The notes below the pieces were generated by a model that was not told the origin of the DNA, did not search any database, and worked only from the letters and a program-made list of their open reading frames with translations. A stretch of DNA of 20,249 bases from Bizionia sp. (GTDB lineage Bacteria > Bacteroidota > Bacteroidia > Flavobacteriales > Flavobacteriaceae), in contig JAGPVI010000077.1 in assembly GCA_018067115.1 (NCBI GenBank), positions 1 through 20,249 of the forward strand, given 5' to 3'. Each line of letters begins with the position of its first letter. Position 1 is the first letter of the stretch. The position numbers and the translations under genes were made by a program. Positions 1 through 7,537 of this stretch are shown piece after piece.

Positions 1-43
1 CTAAAAATATATTTGATGCAATCATAACTTTTAATTTAGAGTG

Positions 44-51
44 CAAAGTTA
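44..51 (-). promoter_or_regulatory. Candidate leftward -7 box (TAACTTTG)
   Basis: On the minus strand positions 51 to 44 read TAACTTTG, an exact match to the Bacteroidota -7 consensus TAnnTTTG. About 18 bases further in that direction there is an ATG (positions 25-23) with eight open codons before the window edge, so a divergent gene may begin here, but too little is visible to identify it. No clear -33 TTG is seen at the expected distance. Such boxes arise by chance in AT-rich DNA, so this is only a candidate. Confidence 0.25.
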
Positions 52-126
52 ATAATTAAAGTTTAAAAACCACGTTTTAAAGCTAACTTTAGCATATTGT
101 AAAACATCTAGAGTGATTATTTTATT

Positions 127-134
127 TACTTTTG
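127..134 (+). promoter_or_regulatory. Candidate -7 box of the M23 peptidase gene
   Basis: TACTTTTG matches TAnnTTTG exactly and ends only six bases before the ATG at 141. If it is used, transcription would begin at or very near the start codon and give a leaderless or almost leaderless mRNA. It also argues against the TTG at 132, which lies inside the box, as the start codon. The nearest upstream TTG (97-99) is about 27 bases away, further than usual for a -33 element, so support is modest. Confidence 0.3.
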
Positions 135-140
135 TTTATT

Positions 141-1010
141 ATGGCCACAAAGAAGAAGAAATCCAAGAAAATATCTAAGAAGTTACTTCACAAGTACAGA
201 TTGGTTATTTTAAATGAAGACACCTTTGAGGAGCGTATATCATTTAAGCTAAACCGTTTAAATGTATTTGTGCTCGTCACCTTGTCTTCCATTTTATTAA
301 TAGTTTTTACAATTATTTTAATTGCATTTACGTCGCTACGAGAATACATTCCGGGGTATTCTTCTACAGCTTTAAAAAAGAAAGCTATAGAACTTAATTT
401 TAAAACGGATTCCCTTCAAAAAGTGATTTTATTAAATGAGCATTATTATGCGTCTATTAAAAAAGTATTGCAAGGCGATGTAAAAACAGTTGTTTTTAAC
501 AGAGATTCTATCATTAATGCGGCGAGTATTGAAGCGGCAGATATTAATTTAAAGCCTAGTAAGGAAGATGCGCTGCTTAGAGAGCGCGTGGAAAAAGAAG
601 ATAAATACAACCTTTTTGAATCGGCAATTTCTAAATCTAACTTTATACTATTCCCACCCGCAAATGGTACCATAAGCGAACCTTACGATCCCGAAAATAA
701 ACATTATGCCGTAGATATTGTTTTGGCAAAAGACACGCCAATAAAAGCAACCGCCGATGGCACAATTATTTTTTCTGAATGGACTGCCGAAACGGGTTAT
801 GTTATTATTATAGAACACAGCCATGGCCTTATTTCAATTTACAAGCATAACGCGTCGTTAACTAAAAGTCAAGGCGATTTAGTGAAAGCAGGCGAGGTTA
901 TCGCAACCTCTGGAAATACTGGAGATTATACTACAGGACCACATTTACATTTCGAATTATGGAGTGACGGTTACTCTGTAAACCCATCTAATTTTATAGA
1001 TTTTAAATAA
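141..1010 (+). CDS. Membrane-anchored M23 (LytM-type) peptidase
   Basis: Predicted zinc endopeptidase acting on peptidoglycan stem peptides from the periplasmic side of the inner membrane. The N-terminus is very lysine-rich (cytoplasmic), followed by one hydrophobic segment at about residues 41-64 and a charged linker, part of which may form a coiled coil (about 75-110). The C-terminal M23 domain spans about 175-285. Its zinc and catalytic residues are in place: HxxxD (H188, D192), the YKH histidine H236, and HLH (H268, H270) within GPHLHFE, so the enzyme looks active rather than a degenerate LytM regulator. I start it at the ATG at 141, giving 289 residues. The in-frame TTG at 132 would add three residues and is less likely. 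It ends 3 bases before the GH3 gene, so the two are probably co-transcribed. The family is certain; the exact cell-wall role is not. Confidence 0.9.
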   Translation: MATKKKKSKKISKKLLHKYRLVILNEDTFEERISFKLNRLNVFVLVTLSSILLIVFTIILIAFTSLREYIPGYSSTALKKKAIELNFKTDSLQKVILLNEHYYASIKKVLQGDVKTVVFNRDSIINAASIEAADINLKPSKEDALLRERVEKEDKYNLFESAISKSNFILFPPANGTISEPYDPENKHYAVDIVLAKDTPIKATADGTIIFSEWTAETGYVIIIEHSHGLISIYKHNASLTKSQGDLVKAGEVIATSGNTGDYTTGPHLHFELWSDGYSVNPSNFIDFK

Positions 1011-1013
1011 CAT

Positions 1014-2513
1014 ATGTCAATTAAGTCTTTACTCTCAAAACCGTTTGCTTATTTCACTGTTTTAAATATTAAAAAGTGGTCTAGCGCACCCATTAAAACG
1101 CAAGACAAGGTCTTTAAAGATTTAATTCAGCGCGCGGCAGTAACACAGTTTGGAAAAGATCATAAGTTTTCAGAAATAAAAACGTACGAGCAATTTGTTG
1201 CTAGGGTGCCTATTCGCGATTACGAGGATTTAAAACCTTATGTAGAACGCGTTGTTGCCGGAGAGGCCGATATTTTATGGCCAGAGAAACCATTATATTT
1301 TGCAAAAACATCGGGTACTACTTCTGGTGCCAAATACATCCCTATTACTAAAGAGAGTATGCCAAACCATATTAAAGCCGCTAGAAATGCGATTTTAATG
1401 TACATTCACGAAACGGGAAACTCTAGTTTTGTAGATGGGAAAATGATCTTTTTGCAAGGTAGTCCAGTTTTAAAAACGGAAAATGGTGTGCAATTGGGGC
1501 GCTTGTCTGGAATAGTAGCACACTTTGTGCCTAAATACCTTCAGAAAAACCGAATGCCCTCCTGGGATACTAATTGTATCGACGATTGGGAAACCAAAGT
1601 AGAAGCTATTGTAGACGAAACCTTAGCCGAAGATATGACAGTTATTTCTGGGATTCCGTCTTGGGTACAAATGTATTTCGAAAAACTTCAAAAAAGAACA
1701 GGAAAACCAGTAGGAGAGGTATTTAAAAACTTTAATCTATTTATTTACGGTGGTGTTAATTACGAACCGTATCGCGCTAAATTTGAAAATTTAATAGGAA
1801 GAAAAGTCGATAGTATAGAATTGTATCCTGCAAGTGAAGGTTTTTTTGCATTTCAAGATTGCCAATCACAAAAAGGAATGTTGTTACAATTAGATTCGGG
1901 AATGTTTTACGAGTTTGTAGAAGCCGATTCCTTTTTTGATAAAAATCCTAAACGCATCACTGTAAAAGACGTGAAAATAAACGTTAATTATGTCATGTTA
2001 ATCTCTTCAAACGCAGGGTTATGGTGTTATAATATTGGAGATACCGTGCAGTTTACGAGTACAAAACCGTATCGTATTATTGTGTCGGGGCGCATAAAAC
2101 ATTTCATCTCGGGGTTTGGAGAGCACGTTATTGGTAAAGAAGTCGAGTATGCGTTACGAGAGGCAGTTGCTTTAGAAAATGTAAGTGTAACAGAGTTTAC
2201 GGTGGCGCCTCAAATTACTCCAGACTCAGGGCTTCCATATCATGAATGGTTTATAGAATTCGAAAAATCACCAGAAGATTTAAATGCGCTAGCTTTAAAA
2301 ATTGATGGTGCATTACAAAAGCAAAATAGTTATTACCGAGATTTAATTGAAGGAAAAGTACTTCAGCCTTTAAAAATCACGAAAGTGAAAAACAACGGAT
2401 TTCAAGGGTATATGAAATCGATAGGTAAATTAGGTGGTCAAAATAAATTACCTCGCTTATCTAACGACCGAAAGATAGCCGATGCACTACAAAAATATAG
2501 TGTAGGGAAATAA
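1014..2513 (+). CDS. GH3 auxin-responsive promoter family protein (acyl-adenylating enzyme)
   Basis: Cytoplasmic protein of 499 residues related to plant GH3 acyl-acid amido synthetases, members of the ANL adenylate-forming superfamily. The nucleotide-binding motifs are visible: the serine/threonine/glycine loop SGTTSGAK at 100-107, YPASE at 271-275, and the IGD motif at 341-343 followed by SGRIKHF at 358-364. These indicate ATP-dependent activation of a carboxylic acid. In plants the acyl group is joined to an amino acid, but the substrate of the bacterial homologues is not established to my knowledge. The length suits the bacterial family. No signal peptide or membrane segment is seen. The gene begins 3 bases after the M23 peptidase stop and is probably in the same transcript. 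Assignment to the family is firm; the physiological reaction is unknown. Confidence 0.88.
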   Translation: MSIKSLLSKPFAYFTVLNIKKWSSAPIKTQDKVFKDLIQRAAVTQFGKDHKFSEIKTYEQFVARVPIRDYEDLKPYVERVVAGEADILWPEKPLYFAKTSGTTSGAKYIPITKESMPNHIKAARNAILMYIHETGNSSFVDGKMIFLQGSPVLKTENGVQLGRLSGIVAHFVPKYLQKNRMPSWDTNCIDDWETKVEAIVDETLAEDMTVISGIPSWVQMYFEKLQKRTGKPVGEVFKNFNLFIYGGVNYEPYRAKFENLIGRKVDSIELYPASEGFFAFQDCQSQKGMLLQLDSGMFYEFVEADSFFDKNPKRITVKDVKINVNYVMLISSNAGLWCYNIGDTVQFTSTKPYRIIVSGRIKHFISGFGEHVIGKEVEYALREAVALENVSVTEFTVAPQITPDSGLPYHEWFIEFEKSPEDLNALALKIDGALQKQNSYYRDLIEGKVLQPLKITKVKNNGFQGYMKSIGKLGGQNKLPRLSNDRKIADALQKYSVGK

Positions 2514-2516
2514 TAC

Positions 2517-2524
2517 TATATTTG
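2517..2524 (+). promoter_or_regulatory. Candidate -7 box before the DUF6909-like gene
   Basis: TATATTTG matches TAnnTTTG exactly in the 28-base gap between the GH3 gene and the next gene. The distance of 17 bases from its end to the ATG at 2542 allows a short leader. No clear TTG is visible at the -33 position. It could give this gene its own transcript in addition to read-through from the GH3 gene. Confidence 0.35.
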
Positions 2525-2541
2525 TACGTTAAACAAAGCAT

Positions 2542-4230
2542 ATGAAGAAAGAAAAATTCCATGTAAGGACAAGAGCACAAGAGAGTTCTAATGCCATTGA
2601 GCGTATGTATATTACCATGCGTCATTTGTTTAATAGAGGGTTTTATAAACCAATGGGAATTTCGGGAGAAACACTTCGCGAAGCATTATTGGTGTTAAGA
2701 CCAGAAATTTATGGTTCTATTGCCGATGAGAAAGCGGAACTTGAAGGATTATTATATGTTGTAGACAGATTACCTCATGGGATTGAAGAATGTCGTTTTA
2801 TAAATTTAACTAGCGATGAAGGATACACAGACTCGCATTTTGAAGTGATTATTCCTTCTAAACGTAGACGTAATTGTTACCGTATCGATAACGAGCAAAT
2901 GAATATTGAAATTACTAGAGGCCGCTCTGAGATTTACGATATTTTAACCCACCTTACGTTCTTATTTATCGAATCTCATAAAATTAGTAAACGCGTTCTT
3001 ATTGACGAAAAGGGAAATACTACACGCGACTGGCTAAAACTAGAAGCTGCGGTTTTAACCGAAGATAAACTAACCTTAAAAGAGCGCGAAATTGCTATTA
3101 CGCATACCGCAAATATTTTAGGACGTACATTCGAGCAAATTAAATCTGCGTATACAAATTTTGCAACCCAGAAGCAACCAGAACGTTTTTTACATATTAT
3201 TTATTGGTTAGGGAAACTCGCTATAGATGAAGTTGTGTTTAATAACAAACGTACCGTAACATTTAGCCCTGTTTTAAGAGAGCGTTTAGGGCACCATATT
3301 CACGGTGAAATGTGGGCGAATACCATAAAAGAAACGTTAGAAAAAAATAATTTATTAGGGAGACCAATTCATATTATTAGTGCTAATTTACATAGTGTTA
3401 TGAACACATTATATGCACCGTTAACTATAAAACCTGGAAAAGCTGATAAAGATATTTTTGTAACCTACGAGAAACTTAGTAACTCTGAGAATGAAGCATT
3501 ACGAAAAAAAGTAACTCAGAAAGCGTTACAACAAGGAATGATTTTTATTAAAGATACTTCGGGAACTAATATTGATGTACAGATTTTTGATACCTCAAAA
3601 TTAGACTTAGAAGCTTTAGATCTTGGCGTTAAAAACCCAAGTGCAGATAAAGAAGCACCAGTTCTTTTTGTAATGGATTATGCTTTTGGAGAGCAGGCAT
3701 ACGAAACTATAGATGAGCTTTTAAAACCGTTTAACTCTAATAAAGACCATACCCATTTAAATGTGGATTCTGTTTCTATTATGGGGAAAGCAGGTATTTT
3801 AGAAGGTGGAAAAGGTGATATTATGATTCCGTCGGCACATATTTTTGAAGGCACAGCCGATAATTATCCGTTTCATAACGAATTGAATAAATCTGATTTT
3901 GAAGGTGAAGGCGTAGATGTGTACGAAGGAACGATGATTTCTGTTTTAGGAACATCACTTCAAAATAAAGACATTTTAAAGTTCTTCCATAATTCTACAT
4001 GGAATGTTATTGGATTGGAAATGGAAGGGGCTCATTACCAAAAAGCAATTCAGGCGGCGTCGAAAGTAAGACGCAGTATAAACCCTGAAGTAAAAGTGAG
4101 ATACGCGTATTATGCTAGTGATAATCCTTTAGAAACAGGAAGTACATTAGCCTCTGGAGGTTTAGGAACGTCTGGCGTAAAACCAACATACTTAATAACA
4201 AGAAAAATATTAGAACAAATATTTAATTAA
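2542..4230 (+). CDS. DUF6909-like protein with nucleoside-phosphorylase-like C-terminal half
   Basis: A soluble 562-residue protein that I recognise as a conserved Bacteroidota family, which I believe is DUF6909 (the name is from memory). Residues 1 to about 290 are helical-looking, charged and without a recognised domain. The C-terminal part (about 375-562) resembles the purine nucleoside phosphorylase/MTA-SAH nucleosidase fold: a glycine-rich GILEGGKGDIMIP stretch at 418-430, GLEMEG at 491-496 like the EMEG ribose-binding motif, and YYASD at 523-527 where the superfamily has its base-contacting SD or GD. This suggests binding or cleavage of a nucleoside or related N-glycoside, which is inference. 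No signal peptide is present. It may have its own promoter and sits between the GH3 gene and a chain-length protein, neither of which reveals its role. Confidence 0.7.
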   Translation: MKKEKFHVRTRAQESSNAIERMYITMRHLFNRGFYKPMGISGETLREALLVLRPEIYGSIADEKAELEGLLYVVDRLPHGIEECRFINLTSDEGYTDSHFEVIIPSKRRRNCYRIDNEQMNIEITRGRSEIYDILTHLTFLFIESHKISKRVLIDEKGNTTRDWLKLEAAVLTEDKLTLKEREIAITHTANILGRTFEQIKSAYTNFATQKQPERFLHIIYWLGKLAIDEVVFNNKRTVTFSPVLRERLGHHIHGEMWANTIKETLEKNNLLGRPIHIISANLHSVMNTLYAPLTIKPGKADKDIFVTYEKLSNSENEALRKKVTQKALQQGMIFIKDTSGTNIDVQIFDTSKLDLEALDLGVKNPSADKEAPVLFVMDYAFGEQAYETIDELLKPFNSNKDHTHLNVDSVSIMGKAGILEGGKGDIMIPSAHIFEGTADNYPFHNELNKSDFEGEGVDVYEGTMISVLGTSLQNKDILKFFHNSTWNVIGLEMEGAHYQKAIQAASKVRRSINPEVKVRYAYYASDNPLETGSTLASGGLGTSGVKPTYLITRKILEQIFN

Positions 4231-4251
4231 AAGAGCTTAAATCAATTACTA

Positions 4252-5367
4252 ATGTCCAATAACCCGAATACCCCAGTGAATTCAAATACTAATAGTGGCA
4301 ATGCTAGTAATAGTAATAATGCCAACGAAAATAAAACGGAAGAGGTAGATTTAATAGTGTTGTTCACTTTAATTGGAAATGCATTTACAAGAGTATTCAA
4401 CTTTTTTGGAAACCTTTTTAAATCTATTTTTTCTTTTATTATTTCTATACTAAAAGTTATTATTAGCTTTTGGAAACCTGTATTTATCATACTTATTGTA
4501 GCCGCAGGTATAGGCTATGCTTTAGAGCGTACTACTAGTTCTGTATATAGTTCAGAAATGCTTGTGGAGCCTTATTTTGGTTCTAAGTACCAGTTGGTCT
4601 CCAATATTAATTACTTTAATGCGCTAATCGCAAATAAAGATTATGATGCGTTAAACACGATTTTTGATACGGATAGTACAGATGTTGACGTGAGTAAGCT
4701 AACGGCATTTAGAGTGGAGCCAGGGCCAGAATCTGAAAATGATAAGTATTTGGCTTATCAAGAATTTATGGTGCAACTAGATAGTACAAGAACTCGTGAT
4801 CCAATCAGTTACGACGATTTTATTGAAAACAGAAGTATTTATACTAGTAACTTACTTACTATAATTGCAGAGTCGTCTAAAAAAGATATTTTTAAAAACT
4901 TAGAGAGTGGGGTTAATTCAGCCTTTTCTAACGCCTTTTCTAATGCTAAAAAAATTAAGGAAGAAAAACTCTATAAGTTGCAACGCGATAACATTCAACA
5001 GAATTTAAACCAGGTAGATTCGTTACAGCAGGTTTATATTAAAGTTTTAAGAGAAGAGGCAGAGCGACCAACCAATGAAGTGAAGTTGGGAGCATTGTCC
5101 GTGACCCCAGAGCGCTCTAATACAAGAGAATTCGAGTTGCTGGAGAAAGAGATTGCTCTCCGTGCTGAATTGCAAATAATTGAAGAAAAAATGATCTCCG
5201 AAGATGTCTTTGTAGATGTAATCTCAACATTTCAGGCAATTGGTAATAAAGTCGTAAAGCTAAGTGAGAAATATTCAATTATATTTCCCCTAATGGCGTT
5301 TCTAGTTTTATGTCTTGGTTTTCTAATTAATCGTATTGTTGTTTATGTTAACAACTATAAAGAGTAA
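4252..5367 (+). CDS. Wzz-like chain-length determinant / polysaccharide co-polymerase
   Basis: Inner-membrane protein of 371 residues with the layout of Wzz/PCP proteins: a cytoplasmic N-terminus, TM1 at about 74-91, a large periplasmic region rich in coiled coil (about 230-320), and TM2 at about 342-363 with a short cytoplasmic tail. The first 31 residues are low-complexity Asn/Ser/Thr. Residues 34-72 add an unusual amphipathic, Phe/Ile-rich segment ahead of TM1. A 12-bp tandem duplication encodes the repeated AFSN at about 224-231. It sits just upstream of the rml operon and the Wzx/Wzy genes, so control of polymer length in a Wzy-dependent pathway is the natural role. It lacks the C-terminal tyrosine-kinase domain of larger PCP2 proteins. 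The sequence is divergent, so the call leans on topology and context. The ATG at 4252 starts 21 bases after the previous stop. Confidence 0.68.
   Translation: MSNNPNTPVNSNTNSGNASNSNNANENKTEEVDLIVLFTLIGNAFTRVFNFFGNLFKSIFSFIISILKVIISFWKPVFIILIVAAGIGYALERTTSSVYSSEMLVEPYFGSKYQLVSNINYFNALIANKDYDALNTIFDTDSTDVDVSKLTAFRVEPGPESENDKYLAYQEFMVQLDSTRTRDPISYDDFIENRSIYTSNLLTIIAESSKKDIFKNLESGVNSAFSNAFSNAKKIKEEKLYKLQRDNIQQNLNQVDSLQQVYIKVLREEAERPTNEVKLGALSVTPERSNTREFELLEKEIALRAELQIIEEKMISEDVFVDVISTFQAIGNKVVKLSEKYSIIFPLMAFLVLCLGFLINRIVVYVNNYKE
4921..4944 (+). repeat. 12-bp in-frame tandem duplication in the Wzz-like gene
   Basis: GCCTTTTCTAAC is followed directly by GCCTTTTCTAAT, two copies differing only in the last base. 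Each copy encodes Ala-Phe-Ser-Asn, giving the repeated AFSNAFSN at the start of the predicted coiled-coil region. It looks like a recent in-frame duplication and could change the coiled-coil register or length. Confidence 0.85.
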
Positions 5368-5405
5368 ACGACGACCTTAGTTTTAGTGGCTAGCTTGCTT
5401 TTCAT

Positions 5406-5429
5406 TAGACCCGTTAATACTGTGGTCTA
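5406..5429 (+). repeat. Hairpin-forming inverted repeat in the rml leader
   Basis: TAGACC and GGTCTA form a perfect 6-bp stem around a 12-base loop, 39 bases after the Wzz-like stop codon. It is not followed by a run of T, so it does not look like an ordinary intrinsic terminator. It may be an RNA structure in the leader or simply chance. Confidence 0.35.
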
Positions 5430-5538
5430 TAAGCGCTATTAAAAGCATAGAAGGCATTAAAACGGCTTCCTAATGTTAAGGAGTACCCCTATAAAGTAAG
5501 TCATCTATAATTAAAATGTTATTTTTACGCATCATTGT

Positions 5539-5561
5539 ATCAAAAATTATTAATTTTTGAT
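5539..5561 (+). repeat. Perfect 10-bp inverted repeat upstream of rmlB
   Basis: ATCAAAAATT and AATTTTTGAT are perfect reverse complements separated by ATT. The repeat ends 18 bases before the rmlB ATG. Its position and dyad symmetry fit a transcription-factor site or a leader hairpin. The low GC content and lack of a following T-run argue against a terminator. Confidence 0.5.
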
Positions 5562-5579
5562 CACTTTCAATCAACTTTT

Positions 5580-6653
5580 ATGTTAAATCAACAGTTAGAC
5601 CACCAAAAAAAAGCAATACTAATCACTGGAGGAGCTGGATTTATTGGCTCCCATGTAGTAAGGTTATTTGTAAATAAATACCCCAACTATCATATCTATA
5701 ATTTAGACGCGTTAACTTACGCGGGTAACTTAGAGAATTTAAAGGATATTGAGACTGCCGATAATTATACTTTTTTAAAAGCAGATATCACTAATGAAGA
5801 GGCGATAAATACTCTTTTTAATACACATCGATTTGATGGTGTCATACATCTAGCAGCAGAGAGTCATGTAGACCGCTCGATTACCGATCCTTTAGCATTT
5901 GCTAAAACTAATATTTTAGGAACGATGATATTGCTTAATGCGTTTAAAAACCTATGGCAAGACGCGTGGCAAGATAAATTATTTTACCATGTAAGTACCG
6001 ATGAGGTGTATGGGTCTTTAGGAGAATCTGGATTGTTTACCGAAACGACTTCTTACGATCCAAATTCACCGTATTCAGCATCAAAAGCAAGTTCCGATCA
6101 TTTTGTTCGTGCGTATGGTGAAACTTATGGATTGCCGTATGTAATAAGTAATTGCTCTAATAATTACGGGCCTAATCATTTTCCGGAAAAATTAATTCCA
6201 TTATTCATAAATAATATCATTCATAATAAACCGCTACCAGTATATGGCGATGGTAATTATACTCGCGATTGGTTATATGTTATAGATCATGCACGTGCTA
6301 TTGACACAGCTTTCCATAATGGGACTTTAGGAGACACTTATAATATTGGCGGTTTTAACGAGTGGAAAAACATTGATTTAGTAAAGCTATTGTGTAAACA
6401 AATGGATAGCGCATTAGGAAGAGCTTTAGGCACATCAGAAGCGTTAATAACTTACGTAAAAGATCGACCAGGTCACGATTTACGTTACGCTATCGATGCC
6501 AATAAAATAAAAACCGAACTAGGTTGGGAGCCCTCTGTAACTTTCGAGGAAGGCTTAGAAAAAACCATCGCATGGTATATGGACAACGAAGACTGGCTAG
6601 AACAGGTGACCTCTGGTGCATATAAAACATATTACAGTAAACAGTATAATTAA
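5580..6653 (+). CDS. rmlB: dTDP-glucose 4,6-dehydratase (RmlB)
   Basis: Converts dTDP-D-glucose to dTDP-4-keto-6-deoxy-D-glucose using bound NAD+, in the cytoplasm. It is an extended short-chain dehydrogenase: the dinucleotide loop TGGAGFIG is at 16-23, the STDEVYG motif at 139-145 carries the dehydratase Thr-Asp-Glu catalytic trio, and YSASK at 165-169 gives the Tyr/Lys pair. I start at the ATG at 5580 (357 residues). A longer reading from the TTG at 5535 would run through the inverted repeat and add 15 atypical residues. It is the first gene of rmlBACD. Its product is the branch point for L-rhamnose (RmlC/D) and, through WecE downstream, for Fuc4N, so it probably serves both routes. Confidence 0.96.
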   Translation: MLNQQLDHQKKAILITGGAGFIGSHVVRLFVNKYPNYHIYNLDALTYAGNLENLKDIETADNYTFLKADITNEEAINTLFNTHRFDGVIHLAAESHVDRSITDPLAFAKTNILGTMILLNAFKNLWQDAWQDKLFYHVSTDEVYGSLGESGLFTETTSYDPNSPYSASKASSDHFVRAYGETYGLPYVISNCSNNYGPNHFPEKLIPLFINNIIHNKPLPVYGDGNYTRDWLYVIDHARAIDTAFHNGTLGDTYNIGGFNEWKNIDLVKLLCKQMDSALGRALGTSEALITYVKDRPGHDLRYAIDANKIKTELGWEPSVTFEEGLEKTIAWYMDNEDWLEQVTSGAYKTYYSKQYN

Positions 6654-6664
6654 GACTCATAATA

Positions 6665-7528
6665 ATGAAAGGAATAGTACTAGCAGGCGGATCAGGAACA
6701 CGATTACACCCATTAACCTTGGCAGTAAGTAAGCAATTAATGCCTATTTACGATAAACCAATGATTTATTATCCCTTATCGACATTAATGTGGTCTGGCA
6801 TAAAAGAAATATTAATTATTTCAACCCCTCAAGATTTACCTTTATTCGAAAAATTGTTGGGAGATGGTACGCAATACGGCTGTCGTTTTGAATATGCTGT
6901 ACAAGAACATCCAAATGGTTTAGCCGAAGCTTTTATTATAGGTGAAGACTTTATTGGAAACGATAAGGTGGCGCTTATTTTAGGAGATAATATCTTTTAT
7001 GGTACCGGTTTGGAAAAACTATTGCAAGCCAATAACGATCCCGATGGTGGAATTATATATGCCTACCACGTGTTAGATCCAGAACGTTACGGTGTAGCTG
7101 AATTTAATAAGGAAGGCCAAGTTATTTCTATTGAAGAAAAACCAATAAAACCGAAATCTAATTACGCTGTTCCAGGGATTTATTTTTATGATAATAGCGT
7201 GATTGGCATCGCTAAAAACATTAAACCCAGTCACCGTGGCGAATTAGAAATTACCGATATTAATAAAGCGTATTTAGAGCAAGGTAAACTTACTGTTAGT
7301 GTGTTAGATAAAGGAACCGCTTGGTTAGACACCGGTACATTTAGTTCTTTAATGCAAGCTTCACAGTTTGTACAGGTTATAGAAGAGCGTCAAGGCTTAA
7401 AAATTGGAGCTTTAGAGGAAGTGGCGTACAAAATGGGGTATATTAACAAAGAAGAGTTTAAAACGCTTATCCAACCGCTTATAAAAAGTGGGTATGGGAA
7501 ACATTTATTAGGTATTTTAGAACAGTAA
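6665..7528 (+). CDS. rmlA: Glucose-1-phosphate thymidylyltransferase (RmlA)
   Basis: Joins dTTP and glucose-1-phosphate to give dTDP-D-glucose and pyrophosphate, the first step of dTDP-sugar synthesis. The sugar nucleotidyltransferase signature GGSGTRLHPLT is at 8-18, GDN (metal-binding Asp) at 107-109, EEKP at 157-160, RGELEITD at 191-198 and WLDTGT at 220-225. The length of 287 residues is typical of the RmlA group. It follows rmlB by 11 bases and precedes rmlC by 9, so it is in the same operon. All key residues appear intact. In this locus it should feed both dTDP-L-rhamnose and dTDP-Fuc4N. Confidence 0.97.
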   Translation: MKGIVLAGGSGTRLHPLTLAVSKQLMPIYDKPMIYYPLSTLMWSGIKEILIISTPQDLPLFEKLLGDGTQYGCRFEYAVQEHPNGLAEAFIIGEDFIGNDKVALILGDNIFYGTGLEKLLQANNDPDGGIIYAYHVLDPERYGVAEFNKEGQVISIEEKPIKPKSNYAVPGIYFYDNSVIGIAKNIKPSHRGELEITDINKAYLEQGKLTVSVLDKGTAWLDTGTFSSLMQASQFVQVIEERQGLKIGALEEVAYKMGYINKEEFKTLIQPLIKSGYGKHLLGILEQ

Positions 7529-7537
7529 AAATTGATA

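Larger units (their letters stand above)
5368..5579 (+). promoter_or_regulatory. Leader region upstream of the rml operon
   Basis: This 212-base non-coding stretch separates the Wzz-like gene from rmlB and is much longer than the other gaps around it. It holds a GC-containing hairpin (5406-5429) and an AT-rich perfect inverted repeat (5539-5561) close to the rmlB start. No exact TAnnTTTG box is visible, and I do not see an enterobacterial JUMPstart/ops element. A promoter or an antitermination leader for the polysaccharide operon is likely from position, but the precise element cannot be named. Confidence 0.4.

Noticed and set aside
132..140. TTG at 132 as the start of the M23 peptidase
   Set aside because: It lies within the TACTTTTG box and adds only three residues; the ATG at 141 gives a normal lysine-rich N-terminus.
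5535..5579. TTG at 5535 as the start of rmlB
   Set aside because: The extra 15 residues would be encoded by the AT-rich inverted repeat and are not part of the conserved RmlB N-terminus; the ATG at 5580 fits the family.
5368..5579. JUMPstart/ops element in the rml leader
   Set aside because: I looked for the GGCGGTAGC-type core and found only a GTGGCTAGC stretch that does not match well enough.
7532..7537. TTG at 7532 as the start of rmlC
   Set aside because: The ATG at 7538 leaves a normal RmlC N-terminus, and the extra Met-Ile has no support.
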